A stretch of 64,000 nt of DNA from NCBI GenBank assembly GCA_963833235.1, contig CAWHXG010000001.1, positions 1,054,001 through 1,118,000 on the forward strand. Direction: 5' to 3'. The position numbers and the translations under genes are program-made. Positions 1-8,910 of this stretch are shown here, piece by piece (within the stretch, counting starts at the first letter, position 1; each line of letters begins with the position of its first letter). The DNA is from CAWHXG01 sp963833235 (GTDB lineage Bacteria; Pseudomonadota; Alphaproteobacteria; Rhodobacterales; Rhodobacteraceae). Under the pieces are notes generated by a model. That model saw nothing but the letters and a program-made list of their open reading frames with translations. It had not been told where the DNA came from and made no database searches.

Positions 1-2
1 CG

Positions 3-359
3 AACGTCATCGAGGCCGCGGCGACCATGCCGGTCACCGTGCTGTCGATGACCGACGACGAGGTCGCCGAGACCGGCCGCACGCGGCTGGAGATCCCGGC
101 CGGCACCTATACCGGGCAGGACGCGCCCATCGTGACGACGGCCCTAGACGTGGTCGCCTTCGCCACGACGAAGATGAGCGAAGAGACCGCTTACGTGCTG
201 ACCCGGACGTTCTGGGAAGAGCAGGAGCGGCTGGCCGATACCGCGCGTTGGTGGGCCGGGGTTGAGCCTGCGATGCTGCAGGGGGTCGACACCGGCATCC
301 ACCCCGGTGCGATGCGCTACTACCAGGAGATCGGCGCCGAGGTGGAGCCCGGTAGCTGA
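3..359 (+). CDS. TAXI-family TRAP transporter solute-binding protein, C-terminal part
   Basis: This is the 3' end of a gene that begins before the window; the frame is open from base 3 to a TAG stop at 357-359 (about 118 residues seen). It reads as the C-terminal lobe of a TAXI (TRAP-associated extracytoplasmic immunogenic) periplasmic binding protein: a beta-rich stretch (RLEIPAGTYTGQDAPIVTTA), a helix beginning MSEETAYVLTRTFWE, then a tail ending with HPGAMRYYQEIG, all usual in this family. Such proteins capture a small organic acid or amino acid in the periplasm and hand it to the fused TRAP permease. The permease starts 17 bases downstream on the same strand, which supports the call. The substrate cannot be told from sequence. 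Confidence 0.85.
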   Translation, partial: NVIEAAATMPVTVLSMTDDEVAETGRTRLEIPAGTYTGQDAPIVTTALDVVAFATTKMSEETAYVLTRTFWEEQERLADTARWWAGVEPAMLQGVDTGIHPGAMRYYQEIGAEVEPGS

Positions 360-376
360 GCGACACCGGGCGCGAC

Positions 377-2260
377 ATGCCGCGCGGCCTTGCGCAGAAC
401 AAGCCGCGCGGCGCCGAACACGCCGTGGGGCACGCCGCCGAAGACGGCCCGGGGCAGGAAGGGGCAAGCGGCGGGGCGTCGTCGAACGCGGCCTCGCCCA
501 GGCCGGCGGCCAGCCTGCCGCGGCCCGGCGCCGGGTGGGTGGCGCTTGGGCTTGTTTCCATCGCGTTCCATCTGGGGCTGGTCTTTCAGGGCCTCGTGCC
601 TGCGCTCGTGGCCCGGCCACTGCACCTCGCGCTGATCCTGCCTTGGGTCTATTTAGGCGGGCGGCGGCCCTGGGGCACGGGCGTGACTGTGCTAGGCGTC
701 GGCATCTGCCTCTGGATCGCCTGGTCCCACAGGGCATTGCGCGATCAGTATGGCTTTCTCGAAGGACCGGGGCAGATGGTCATGGCGGTCGTCCTGCTGG
801 CGATCGTCCTTGATGCCGCGCGGCGGATGATCGGCTGGCCGCTTCCCCTCGTCGCGGCGACGACGCTGGCCTATGGGCTCTTCGGGCAGCACATCCCCGG
901 CCAGTTCGGCCATGCGGGCGTTCCGCTCGCCAGCTTCCTCGGCACGCTGACCATCGCCGAAGGCGGCATCTGGGGCAGCCTCACGGGCGTCTCGGTCGGC
1001 GTCGTCGCCATCTTCGTGATCTTCGGGGCGGTCCTGAACGCCGGCGAGGCGGGGCAGGGCTTCATGAACGTCGCCTCGGCCGCGGCAGGCAGCCTGCGGG
1101 GCGGGGCGGCGAAGGTCTCGGTCCTGTCCTCGGCGCTCTTCGGGTCGATCTCGGGATCGGCCAGCGCCAACGTCGCCTCCACCGGGGCGGTGACCCTGCC
1201 GGCGATGACCGGCCTTGGCTACCCCCGCCGCCTGGCGGGCGCGGTGGAGGCGGTGGCCTCCTCGGGCGGGCAGATCATGCCGCCGCTGATGGGGGCCGGC
1301 GCCTTCGTGATGGTCGAGCTGACGGGCGTTCCCTACCCGGGCATCATGGCGGCGGCGCTCTTGCCGGCGCTTCTCTACTTCTTCGCGGTCTGGATCGGGA
1401 TCGACGCCTATGCCTCGCGCTACGATCTGGCGGGGCTTCCGGCGGAGGCCCGGCCCGGCCGGCGCGATGTAGCGGTGACCAGCGGATTCTTCGCGTTGCC
1501 TTTCGCGATCCTGCTCTGGGCGATGTTCGGCCTGGGCGTGACCCCGCAATTCGCGGCCTGCTACGCGATCCTCGCGGCGGCCTGTCTGCTGCCGTTCGAC
1601 GGCATGCGCGGATGGGCGCCCCGGCAGGGCGCGCGGCGCGTGGCCAACGCGGCCGCCACTGCGGGGCGGCAGGTCGCCATGATCGGCTCCATCATCGTCT
1701 GCGCCGGCATCGTCGTCGGCGTGCTCGGCATCACCGGGCTCGGGATCAAGCTGACGAGCGCGATCGTCTCCGGCGCGGGGGGCTCGCTCTGGCCGGCGCT
1801 GCTGCTGACGGCGCTGGCTTGCCTGCTGCTCGGCATGGAGGTGCCGACGACCGCGGCTTACGTGATCTGCGTCAGCGTCGCGGGCCCGGCGCTCATCGGG
1901 CTGGGGCTGGAGCCGCTGCGCGCGCATCTCTTCGTCTTCTGGTTCGCGCTTCTCAGCACCATCACACCGCCGGTCTGCGGCGCGGTCTTCATCGCGGCGG
2001 GAATGGTGGGCGAGAACTGGTTGCGGGTGGCGGGATCGGCCATGGCGCTTGGCCTGGGGCTCTACGTCATCCCGCTGGGCATGGTCGCCCTGCCGGCCCT
2101 GACCGATCCGCTCGGCGCGCCTCTTGCTGCTGCCATCGCGACGGCGCGGATGGGGCTGGGGCTAGCGGCGCTGTCGTTCGCCGTGATCGGGCGATCCGGC
2201 CTGGCCCGCCGGGTGGGCCTTGCCGCGTTCGGGGTGGCGGTGGTGTTCGCCCCGGTCTGA
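377..2260 (+). CDS. TRAP transporter fused permease subunit (TAXI type)
   Basis: A 627-residue inner-membrane protein that fuses the small (DctQ) and large (DctM) subunits of a TRAP uptake transporter, which moves its substrate with sodium or protons. The first ~50 residues are hydrophilic and low in complexity, so the true start may lie further in; ATG 377 is the first in frame. From about residue 52 nearly the whole protein consists of hydrophobic helices. The motif SISGSASANVASTGAVTLP (about residues 255-275), followed by GGQIMPPLMGAGAFVM, is the hallmark of the DctM part of TAXI fused permeases. It lies just after its binding-protein gene, so the pair forms a complete two-protein transporter. 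Usual family length is 600-850 residues. Confidence 0.9.
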   Translation: MPRGLAQNKPRGAEHAVGHAAEDGPGQEGASGGASSNAASPRPAASLPRPGAGWVALGLVSIAFHLGLVFQGLVPALVARPLHLALILPWVYLGGRRPWGTGVTVLGVGICLWIAWSHRALRDQYGFLEGPGQMVMAVVLLAIVLDAARRMIGWPLPLVAATTLAYGLFGQHIPGQFGHAGVPLASFLGTLTIAEGGIWGSLTGVSVGVVAIFVIFGAVLNAGEAGQGFMNVASAAAGSLRGGAAKVSVLSSALFGSISGSASANVASTGAVTLPAMTGLGYPRRLAGAVEAVASSGGQIMPPLMGAGAFVMVELTGVPYPGIMAAALLPALLYFFAVWIGIDAYASRYDLAGLPAEARPGRRDVAVTSGFFALPFAILLWAMFGLGVTPQFAACYAILAAACLLPFDGMRGWAPRQGARRVANAAATAGRQVAMIGSIIVCAGIVVGVLGITGLGIKLTSAIVSGAGGSLWPALLLTALACLLLGMEVPTTAAYVICVSVAGPALIGLGLEPLRAHLFVFWFALLSTITPPVCGAVFIAAGMVGENWLRVAGSAMALGLGLYVIPLGMVALPALTDPLGAPLAAAIATARMGLGLAALSFAVIGRSGLARRVGLAAFGVAVVFAPV

Positions 2261-2397
2261 GCCGGGGAGGCGCGCCGCGTGTAGCACCCCATGCGAGGAT
2301 AGAGCGGAGGTCCGAATCCGGGATGGCGCGCAACCGACGCGGGTTCGGACCTGCCGACCGCGGAGTTGGTAGCTCGTTGGGACTTCTGCCCCATCGA

Positions 2398-3414
2398 TCA
2401 GAACACCGCGTGGTCTCGGCGCTGGTCGGTCGTCTCGCCGGTCAGCAGCTTGCGGTAGTGGTCTGCCAGTGTCTCCGATCCGAAGGAGGGTGTGGCGGCG
2501 GCGTCGTACTTTCCGGTCGCTGGGTCGAGCACCAGCATCGATTCGGTCGCGTAGTATCGCCCGATCCGCGCCAGCTCGGCCTTCGCCGCGAGCCTTGGCG
2601 CGACCCGCCCCAGCGTTCCCAGCGTTCCGGCGATGCCGTCGAGCAACGCGACAGGCACATGCCGAAACCGCGGCGTGCGCCCTGACGCCCTGAAAAGCTG
2701 CTCGCCCTGTTCGAGAGGCGTAATGGCGGGACCCGGCCCGCCGATGGGTAGGACCCTGCCCTGCCGGCTCTCATCGTCGAGGCATTCCGCGATGTAGCGG
2801 CCCAGATCGGCGTCGCTTATGGGCTTGCACGCGGTGAGCCTGCCGTCGCCGAAGACGAGGAAGGGCTTGCCGCGTCGCACCCTGTCGGCCTGCCCGGAGA
2901 GCGACTTGAAGAAGGCGGTCGGCCGCACGATGGAATAGGTCGCCCCTGACGCGATCAGCGCCTGCTCGAAGGCGAGCTTGGCGTGCTGGAACGCGAGAAG
3001 CGGCTTCTGCACGCAGATGGCCGAGAGCAGGACCATCTGGGTCACCCCGGCCTTACGCGCGGCAGACAGGGCCTCTACGTGCGCCTGATGGTCGACCGCC
3101 CAGGCATCGGCCGGCACGCCCGTGCGCGACGCCATGCAGGAGACCAGCGCATCGAAGCGCTCGCCGCGGAAGCCGTCGCGCACCAGCGATCCGGGGTCGG
3201 TCGGATCGCCATGGCGGACGGTCAGGCCCGCGGGAAGGGCCCGCCGCTTCTGGGCGGTGTCTCCCGGCCCGGAGACGGGCCGTACCAACCCGACCACCTC
3301 GTGGCCGCGTGCCAGAAGCGCGGCTGCGGTGGCGCGTCCGATGGTGCCGGTGGCGCCCAGCAGGAAGATCCGCCGCGGCCGGGGCGATCGCGACCCCGCG
3401 ACGCTGCCCGTCAT
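2398..3414 (-). CDS. bciA: Divinyl chlorophyllide a 8-vinyl reductase
   Basis: A 338-residue NAD(P)H-dependent reductase of the NmrA-like SDR group. It reduces the 8-vinyl group of 3,8-divinyl (proto)chlorophyllide, a step in (bacterio)chlorophyll synthesis. The N-terminus has the nucleotide-binding glycine motif (IFLLGATGTIGRATAAALLARGH without a break, residues ~16-38). The middle and end carry stretches typical of BciA and of plant DVR: FFKSLSGQADRVRRGKPF, then LTACKPISDADLGRYI, VLPIGGPGPAITPLEQGEQL, and near the end RYYATESMLVLDPATGKYD. It is the only gene of pigment synthesis in the window and stands alone between an uptake transporter and an exporter. In Rhodobacter, bciA also lies outside the main photosynthesis cluster. 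A generic NAD(P)H-binding oxidoreductase is the alternative, but the motif match is long. Confidence 0.9.
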   Translation of the reverse strand: MTGSVAGSRSPRPRRIFLLGATGTIGRATAAALLARGHEVVGLVRPVSGPGDTAQKRRALPAGLTVRHGDPTDPGSLVRDGFRGERFDALVSCMASRTGVPADAWAVDHQAHVEALSAARKAGVTQMVLLSAICVQKPLLAFQHAKLAFEQALIASGATYSIVRPTAFFKSLSGQADRVRRGKPFLVFGDGRLTACKPISDADLGRYIAECLDDESRQGRVLPIGGPGPAITPLEQGEQLFRASGRTPRFRHVPVALLDGIAGTLGTLGRVAPRLAAKAELARIGRYYATESMLVLDPATGKYDAAATPSFGSETLADHYRKLLTGETTDQRRDHAVF

Positions 3415-3736
3415 GCGGGACGGCCTTTGCGGGGGCCTGGCTCACGCGGTGCGCCGCCGGGAGGATTGGCCATGTCCGAGCATCCGTTCGATCATGCGGT
3501 TGGCAGGGGCCGCAGGGCGTTTCAGCCATAGTGGCAGGCGAAGCGCAACCTGTCGCGACGGCGTTACATTGGCGGCATGCTGGTCGCCGGGTTGAGTGCG
3601 TCGCCGCGAAGCCAGCCCTTCCGGGGAGGGGCATGCCGGCACCCCGTCGCCCTCCGCCGCATTGACAATCCGCACCGTCCGGCGCCGTCTGGCTGGGTGG
3701 TCGCGCTATCCTTCGACCCCGGCGAGGTGCGGCGGC
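3415..3736. other. Intergenic region between divergent bciA and a DMT transporter gene
   Basis: About 320 bases between two divergently transcribed genes. Several short open frames cross it but none has a recognisable product or a convincing ribosome-binding site. It presumably holds the promoters of both genes; I cannot point to clear -35 and -10 boxes. Confidence 0.5.
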
Positions 3737-4753
3737 ATGCGCAAGGAAGTATCAGCACCGGGTTCCGGCAAGCCGAACATCCGGGCGGCCATGCCTGGCC
3801 CCGGGCCTGAACCGCGCCAGGAGGTGGGTCAGGGCCAGGGGCCCGGCCAGCGCCCCCTTCTGGGTATGCTCTGGATGGTGGTCACCGGGCTTCTCTTCAT
3901 CGGCGTCACCGCCGCCGTGAAGACCATCGGACCGGCCGTGCCGGCCGCGGAGGCGGCGTTCCTGCGCTATCTGCTGGGCCTGCCCTTCATCCTGCCGATG
4001 CTCGCCGCCATCCGCGCCACGCACGTCACCCGGCGTGATATGGGCTGGATGTCGGTCCGCGGGGTCCTGCATGCCCTTGCGGTGGGGCTCTGGTTCTACG
4101 CGATGACGCGCATCCCGCTGGCCGAGGTCACGGCGATGAACTACCTCGCGCCGGTCTATGCCTCCATCGGGGCGGCGCTGTTCCTCGGCGAACGCCTGGC
4201 CTTCCGCCGGGTGCTGGCGATCTTCGCTGCACTCGCCGGAACGCTCATCATCCTGCGGCCCGGGTTCCGAACCATCGAGCCGGGGCACTTGGCGATGATG
4301 GGCGCGGGTCTGGCGTTCGGCTTCTCCTATCTCATGGCCAAGCCCCTGTCGGACAGGCTGCCGCCGCAGGTGATCGTGGGCATGCTCTCGCTTACCGTGA
4401 CGATCGGCCTGGCGCCCTTCGCGCTGATGGATTGGGTCACGCCCAGCCTGCCGGTGCTCGGCGGCTTTCTCCTGGTCGCGGCGATGGCCACCGCCGGGCA
4501 CTACACCATGACCCTGGCGTTCAGGGCCGGTCCGATGAGCGTGACGCAGCCGGTCACGTTCCTGCAGCTGCTCTGGTCGGTGCTGGTGGGGGCGTTGTTC
4601 TTCGCGGAACCCGCCGATCTCTGGGTCATTGCCGGCGGCGTGGTGATCCTGAGCTCCGTGCTGTTCCTCGGCTGGCGAGAGCGGCTCGCGGTGCGCCGCG
4701 AAGCCTCCGCACATGTTCGCACGCAGGTTCCGGCGCCGGGCCACCACTCCTGA
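3737..4753 (+). CDS. DMT-superfamily transporter, EamA domains
   Basis: An inner-membrane exporter of the drug/metabolite transporter superfamily, about 338 residues from ATG 3737, with two EamA repeats and about ten helices. The first helix is MLWMVVTGLLFIGVTAAVK; the first repeat contains LAEVTAMNYLAPVYASIGAA, the second MSVTQPVTFLQLLWSVLVGA, both usual EamA signatures. The frame is open further upstream, but ATG 3737 has a GAGG box about 10 bases ahead; ATG 3791 is an alternative that would remove 18 mostly hydrophilic residues. It converges with the MFS gene downstream. The substrate is unknown; related proteins export amino acids, purines or S-adenosylmethionine. Confidence 0.88.
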   Translation: MRKEVSAPGSGKPNIRAAMPGPGPEPRQEVGQGQGPGQRPLLGMLWMVVTGLLFIGVTAAVKTIGPAVPAAEAAFLRYLLGLPFILPMLAAIRATHVTRRDMGWMSVRGVLHALAVGLWFYAMTRIPLAEVTAMNYLAPVYASIGAALFLGERLAFRRVLAIFAALAGTLIILRPGFRTIEPGHLAMMGAGLAFGFSYLMAKPLSDRLPPQVIVGMLSLTVTIGLAPFALMDWVTPSLPVLGGFLLVAAMATAGHYTMTLAFRAGPMSVTQPVTFLQLLWSVLVGALFFAEPADLWVIAGGVVILSSVLFLGWRERLAVRREASAHVRTQVPAPGHHS

Positions 4754-4790
4754 GCCACCAGCAGCGGCCCGCCGGCGGGGCAGCGGGACG

Positions 4791-6014
4791 TCAGCCGGCC
4801 GGCATGGCTGCCAGGCGCCGCTCGCGCCGGATCACGAACAGGATCGCCACGATCGCCAGCGCCGACGTGATCAGCATCATCCAGAGCAGCGGGAACTCCC
4901 CGACCCCAGGCACCAGCATCACGCCCGCCAGCGCCGAAAGCGCGGCACCGCCGCCGATCATCATCGCCCCGCCGATCCCCGATGCGGTCCCGGCCAGGTT
5001 GGGTCGCACCGAGAGCATGCCGGCGGTGGCGTTCGGCACGACCATGCCGTTTCCAAGACCGACGAACGTGACGAACCCGAAGAACGTCGCCACGCCGCCG
5101 AAGCCCGCATAAGTTAGCCCAAGCGACGCGGCGATGCCGGCCGACGACAGGATCGTGCCCGTCAGGATCATCCAGTTGATCCCCATACGCACGGAATACG
5201 CACCCGAGATCGCATTGCCAGCGGCATAGCCCAGCGCCGGCGCGCCAAAGAAGAAGCCCAGCGTCGCGGGCGACAGTCCGAAGACCTGGCTGCCCACGAA
5301 GGGCGCCCCGCCGAGATAGGCGAAGAACGCCCCCGAGGCGAGCATGTTGCACAGCGTATAGCCCCAGAACCGCAGCGACGTGAAAAGCTCCGGCAGGGCG
5401 GACCAGTCCGTGGTGGCGCCGGCGACAGGGGCGTGGGTCTCGCCGAGATCGTTCCAAACGACCACCAGCAGGAGAAAGCAGAGGACCAGGAGCGCCATGA
5501 AGTTTGCCTGCCATCCAAAGGCCTGATCGAGAAGCCCCCCGAAGATCGGGGCGACCATCGGGACCAGCGCCATCCCCATCGTGACGTAGCCGATCTTCAA
5601 GGCGCTCTCGGCTTCGGCGTAGATGTCGCGCACGATGGCGCGTGACAGGACGAGCCCGGCCACCACGACCGCCTGGCAGAGCCGGCAAAAGAGGAAGACC
5701 TCGATGCTCGTCGCGAGGATGCAGCCGACAGTGGCCAGTGCGAATATGCCGAAGGACCCCAGCACGACGGGCCGCCGCCCGAACCTGTCGGAGATCGGCC
5801 CGATGAACAGTTGCAAGACCGCGTTGACGGCCAGGTAGAGCGAGACGGAAAGCTGAATCACCCGGTAGTCCGTGTCGAAGAACACGGTCATGCTCGGCAG
5901 CGACGGCAGGAAGATGTTCATCGCCGCGGCCGACAGCCCCGACATCATCACCAGCGTGAGGATGTGGGGCGGCGTCGTCCGGTCGAGGAACCGCGGAAGC
6001 ACGTCGAGTGTCAT
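4791..6014 (-). CDS. Bcr/CflA-type multidrug efflux MFS transporter
   Basis: A 407-residue, 12-helix major facilitator that exports drugs in exchange for protons. Seen in the sequence: an opening helix with AAAMNIFLPSLPSMTVFF, the MFS motif A after helix 2 (IGPISDRFGRRPVVLGSFG), and in helix 4-5 the stretch LSRAIVRDIYAEAESA, which is characteristic of the Bcr/CflA branch (R...RD). Length is normal for the branch. The gene is convergent with the DMT exporter (end to end, 37 bases apart) and divergent from pccB. No regulator lies beside it. Confidence 0.9.
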   Translation of the reverse strand: MTLDVLPRFLDRTTPPHILTLVMMSGLSAAAMNIFLPSLPSMTVFFDTDYRVIQLSVSLYLAVNAVLQLFIGPISDRFGRRPVVLGSFGIFALATVGCILATSIEVFLFCRLCQAVVVAGLVLSRAIVRDIYAEAESALKIGYVTMGMALVPMVAPIFGGLLDQAFGWQANFMALLVLCFLLLVVVWNDLGETHAPVAGATTDWSALPELFTSLRFWGYTLCNMLASGAFFAYLGGAPFVGSQVFGLSPATLGFFFGAPALGYAAGNAISGAYSVRMGINWMILTGTILSSAGIAASLGLTYAGFGGVATFFGFVTFVGLGNGMVVPNATAGMLSVRPNLAGTASGIGGAMMIGGGAALSALAGVMLVPGVGEFPLLWMMLITSALAIVAILFVIRRERRLAAMPAG

Positions 6015-6171
6015 GGCGTGCCACCTAGGCCTGGCGCCGGCGCTTGTCCATCGAGCGCGGTGCGCGGCGTCGGCCTGGCCGCAATGCCTTGCACCAGGCG
6101 GGGCTGGGCAGAACCCTCTGTTTCTTCGCCGCTTGCCGGGCTAACGTTCGGGAACGGCAAAGGGATCGGCC

Positions 6172-7704
6172 ATGCGCGACATACTCGACGAGTTGCAGAC
6201 GCGCCGCGACGCGGCAGGGACCGGCGGCGGCCAGCGCCGGATCGATGCGCAGCACGGCAAGGGCAAGCTCACCGCCCGCGAGCGGATCGAGGTGCTGCTG
6301 GACGAGGGCTCCTTCGAGGAGTTCGACATGTTCGTCCGCCATCGCTGCGCCGATTTCGGCATGGAGGACGAGCGTCCGGCCGGCGATGGCGTGGTGACCG
6401 GCTGGGGCACGGTGAACGGCCGGCAGATCTACGTCTTCAGCCAGGACTTCACCGTCTTCGGCGGCAGCCTGTCGGAAACCCACGCCAAGAAGATCGTCAA
6501 GATCATGGACATGGCGATCCAGAACGGTGCGCCGGTGATCGGGCTGAACGATTCAGGCGGGGCGCGCATCCAGGAGGGGGTGAACTCCCTGGCCGGCTAT
6601 GCCGAGGTGTTCATGCGCAACATCCTCGGCTCGGGGGTGATCCCGCAGATCAGCGTCATCATGGGCCCCTGCGCCGGCGGCGCCGTCTATTCCCCCGCGA
6701 TGACGGATTTCATCTTCATGGTGCGCGACACCTCCTATATGTTCGTGACCGGCCCCGACGTGGTGAAGACCGTGACCAACGAGGTCGTCACCGCCGAGGA
6801 ACTGGGCGGCGCCGGCACCCACACACGCAAGTCCTCCGTCGCCGACGGGGCCTTCGAGAACGACATGGAGACCCTCGCCGAGGTTCGCCGCCTCGTGGAC
6901 TTCCTGCCGCTGAACAACCGCGGCGGCGTGCCCGTCCGTCCCTTCTTCGACGATCCCGCGCGGGTGGAGCCAAGCCTCGACACGCTGGTGCCCGACAACG
7001 TCAACCAGCCCTACGACATGAAGGAGCTGATCGGGAAGGTCGCGGACGAGGGCGACTTCTTCGAGATACAGGCGGAGTTCGCGCGCAACATGATCGTCGG
7101 CTTCGTCCGGCTCGAGGGGCGAACGGTGGGCGTGGTGGCGAACCAGCCGATGGTGCTGGCCGGGTGCCTCGATATCGACAGCAGCCGCAAGGCGGCGCGC
7201 TTCGTGCGGTTCTGCGATTGTTTCGAGATCCCGATCCTCACCTTCGTCGATGTACCAGGCTTCCTGCCCGGCACCGGGCAGGAGCTGGGCGGCATCATCA
7301 AGCACGGGGCCAAGTTGCTCTTCGCCTTCGGCGAGGCGACGGTACCGAAGGTTACCGTGATCACCCGCAAGGCCTATGGCGGCGCCTACGATGTGATGAG
7401 CTCAAAGCACCTGCGGGGCGACCTGAACTATGCCTGGCCTACGGCACAGGTGGCCGTGATGGGGGCGAAGGGGGCTGTCGAGATCCTCTACCGCTCGGAA
7501 TTGGGCGATGCCGAGAAGATCGCGGCGCGGACGGCCGACTACGAGGCGCGGTTCGCCAACCCCTTCGTCGCGGCGGAGCGCGGCTTCATCGACGAAGTCA
7601 TCATGCCGCGCTCGACCCGCGCAAGGGTGGCGCGCGCCTTCGCCTCGCTGCGCAACAAGCAGCTGACCAATCCCTGGAAGAAGCATGACAACATTCCCCT
7701 TTGA
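6172..7704 (+). CDS. pccB: Propionyl-CoA carboxylase beta subunit (carboxyltransferase)
   Basis: A 510-residue cytoplasmic carboxyltransferase. With the biotin-carrying PccA it carboxylates propionyl-CoA to methylmalonyl-CoA, the entry of propionate, odd-chain fatty acids and several amino acids into the TCA cycle. The crotonase-like fold motifs are visible: GLNDSGGARIQEGVNSLAGY and MGPCAGGAVYSPAMTDFIFM in the N-domain, and DVPGFLPGTGQELGGIIKHG with TRKAYGGAYDVMSSKHLRGD in the C-domain; the end WKKHDNIPL is the usual PccB terminus. The start ATG 6172 follows an AAAGGGA box. Five small genes and then pccA follow on the same strand, as in other Rhodobacterales. Confidence 0.97.
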   Translation: MRDILDELQTRRDAAGTGGGQRRIDAQHGKGKLTARERIEVLLDEGSFEEFDMFVRHRCADFGMEDERPAGDGVVTGWGTVNGRQIYVFSQDFTVFGGSLSETHAKKIVKIMDMAIQNGAPVIGLNDSGGARIQEGVNSLAGYAEVFMRNILGSGVIPQISVIMGPCAGGAVYSPAMTDFIFMVRDTSYMFVTGPDVVKTVTNEVVTAEELGGAGTHTRKSSVADGAFENDMETLAEVRRLVDFLPLNNRGGVPVRPFFDDPARVEPSLDTLVPDNVNQPYDMKELIGKVADEGDFFEIQAEFARNMIVGFVRLEGRTVGVVANQPMVLAGCLDIDSSRKAARFVRFCDCFEIPILTFVDVPGFLPGTGQELGGIIKHGAKLLFAFGEATVPKVTVITRKAYGGAYDVMSSKHLRGDLNYAWPTAQVAVMGAKGAVEILYRSELGDAEKIAARTADYEARFANPFVAAERGFIDEVIMPRSTRARVARAFASLRNKQLTNPWKKHDNIPL

Positions 7705-7839
7705 TCCGCCCTGGCCGGAGCGTGCCCGCAGCGGCACCGCAGGTGGCGCTGCCCGGCCCAACGGGAGACGGCGCGCCAGCGACGGAAACGGGCGGGAGGG
7801 CCCCGCCTCGGGCTGGAAGGCCCCGCCGGTGGCCGCCAG

Positions 7840-8229
7840 ATGACCCTCTTCCACCACATCCCGGGCGCACCCGATCCCGTCGGTCCGTTCGCCCATGCGA
7901 CCGAGGCGGATGGCTGGGTCGCACTGACCGGACAGATGCCTACCTGGCCGGGCGAACCCGAACGGCCCATCCCGGACGGTCTGGAGGCGCAGGCGCGGCG
8001 CGTGCTCGACAACCTCCTGCTGGTTCTCCAGGGGCTCCAACTCGATCTCTCCCACGTGATGCAGTGCCGATGCTACCTGACGGAATTCGCGCGGGATTTC
8101 GATGGCTTCAATGCCGTCTACGCCAGCTATTTCCCGGCGGGGCGGTGCCCGGCCCGCACCACGATCGGGGTGACCGCGCTGGCCGTCGGCGCGCTCGTCG
8201 AGGTCGACATGCTGGCGCGGCGGCCATGA
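7840..8229 (+). CDS. RidA family protein (Rid/YjgF/YER057c/UK114)
   Basis: A 129-residue protein of the RidA superfamily. Classical members form trimers and hydrolyse reactive enamine/imine intermediates. The fold markers are visible: GWVALTGQMPTWPG in the first strand region, the helix LEAQARRVLDNLLLVLQGL, and the substrate-binding arginine in CPARTTIGVTALAVGALVEV near residue 108. The gene sits 135 bases after pccB and its stop overlaps the next start (ATGA). Its place inside a pcc locus suggests a cotranscribed housekeeping role; which Rid subgroup it belongs to is not clear. Confidence 0.85.
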   Translation: MTLFHHIPGAPDPVGPFAHATEADGWVALTGQMPTWPGEPERPIPDGLEAQARRVLDNLLLVLQGLQLDLSHVMQCRCYLTEFARDFDGFNAVYASYFPAGRCPARTTIGVTALAVGALVEVDMLARRP

Positions 8230-8576
8230 GCCGGGGCGGGTGGCACCTTCGGCGCGATGGCCCCGACCTGTGGCTGGCCCGGCACTGGCCGCCGCGGTTC
8301 GATACCGCGGGGCGGGCAGAGTTTCCGCCCCTGCGCCGTGCCGTCCTGGCCCATGAGATCCGCAAGGACCTGTGGCGGATGCTGGCGCGTGTCCGGGGGT
8401 TCTCGCCCGTCATCCGTGTGACCCGTGTCGAGGGTGCCGGCCTCGCCGTGACGGCGGGCGGCGCGCTGCCGCCGCGGTCTCCGGCAGCGCCCGATCTGGC
8501 CGAGCGGATCGAGGGCATGCTCGCCGAGGCGCGGCTGCGGACCCGCTGGATCGCCCATGCACGGCCGCCCGCATGA
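8226..8576 (+). CDS. Conserved hypothetical protein of the pcc locus
   Basis: A predicted 116-residue, arginine-rich protein that starts with an ATG overlapping the ridA-like stop (ATGA at 8226-8229). Its N-terminal half, GWHLRRDGPDLWLARHWPPR followed by EIRKDLWRMLARVRGFSPVI, has the look of a folded domain with no signal peptide and no membrane helix. I do not recognise the family. Translational coupling and position between pccB and pccA support it being real; similar small unknowns sit at this place in related genomes as far as I recall. Confidence 0.65.
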   Translation: MSRGGWHLRRDGPDLWLARHWPPRFDTAGRAEFPPLRRAVLAHEIRKDLWRMLARVRGFSPVIRVTRVEGAGLAVTAGGALPPRSPAAPDLAERIEGMLAEARLRTRWIAHARPPA

Positions 8577-8715
8577 CCCTTGCATGGGCGGGTCCCTGCC
8601 GCTTCGCCGTCGTCTTCGGGTGTGGGCTGGCGGAACCCGCGTGGATCGAGTTGATTTGTCCAGTGGACCCATTCGCCAAGAGCGGGCCATCAGCGAACCG
8701 AAAAAGGACAGTTCA

Positions 8716-8850
8716 ATGTCAAACACTCTCAAGCTTGCCGCGGCACTTGGCCTCGTGGCCATCATCGGCGCCTGCGCGCGCGCGGAACCGGAACCCGTCG
8801 TCATGGAGACCCCGATGGTCGCGCCGGAGCCGGTCAGCACCAAGTTCTGA
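8716..8850 (+). CDS. Very small lipoprotein (44 aa) in the pcc locus
   Basis: A 44-residue lipoprotein starting at ATG 8716, behind a strong AAAAAGGACAG ribosome-binding site. It has a short positive N-terminus, a hydrophobic stretch LAAALGLVAIIGAC with the lipobox cysteine at residue 20, then a short acidic, proline-rich tail (PEPVVMETPMVAPEPV). After cleavage and lipidation the mature peptide would be only about 25 residues, anchored to a membrane. The longer open frame beginning at 8557 is not used: its upstream part has no coding character. Small lipoproteins at this position are common in Rhodobacterales pcc loci; their role is unknown. Confidence 0.75.
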   Translation: MSNTLKLAAALGLVAIIGACARAEPEPVVMETPMVAPEPVSTKF

Positions 8851-8910
8851 AGTCTTGGCGCGGCGGGTGAACGGCCCGCCGTCGCCACCGTTTTCTTCGG
8901 GCGCGCGGCC

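Noticed and set aside
692..1927. A 411-codon minus-strand frame opposite the TRAP permease
   Set aside because: Highly charged antisense product with no family resemblance; the plus strand is a typical permease.
5811..7688. A 625-codon plus-strand frame overlapping the MFS gene and pccB
   Set aside because: It is out of frame with pccB, arginine-rich and without motifs; pccB is certain.
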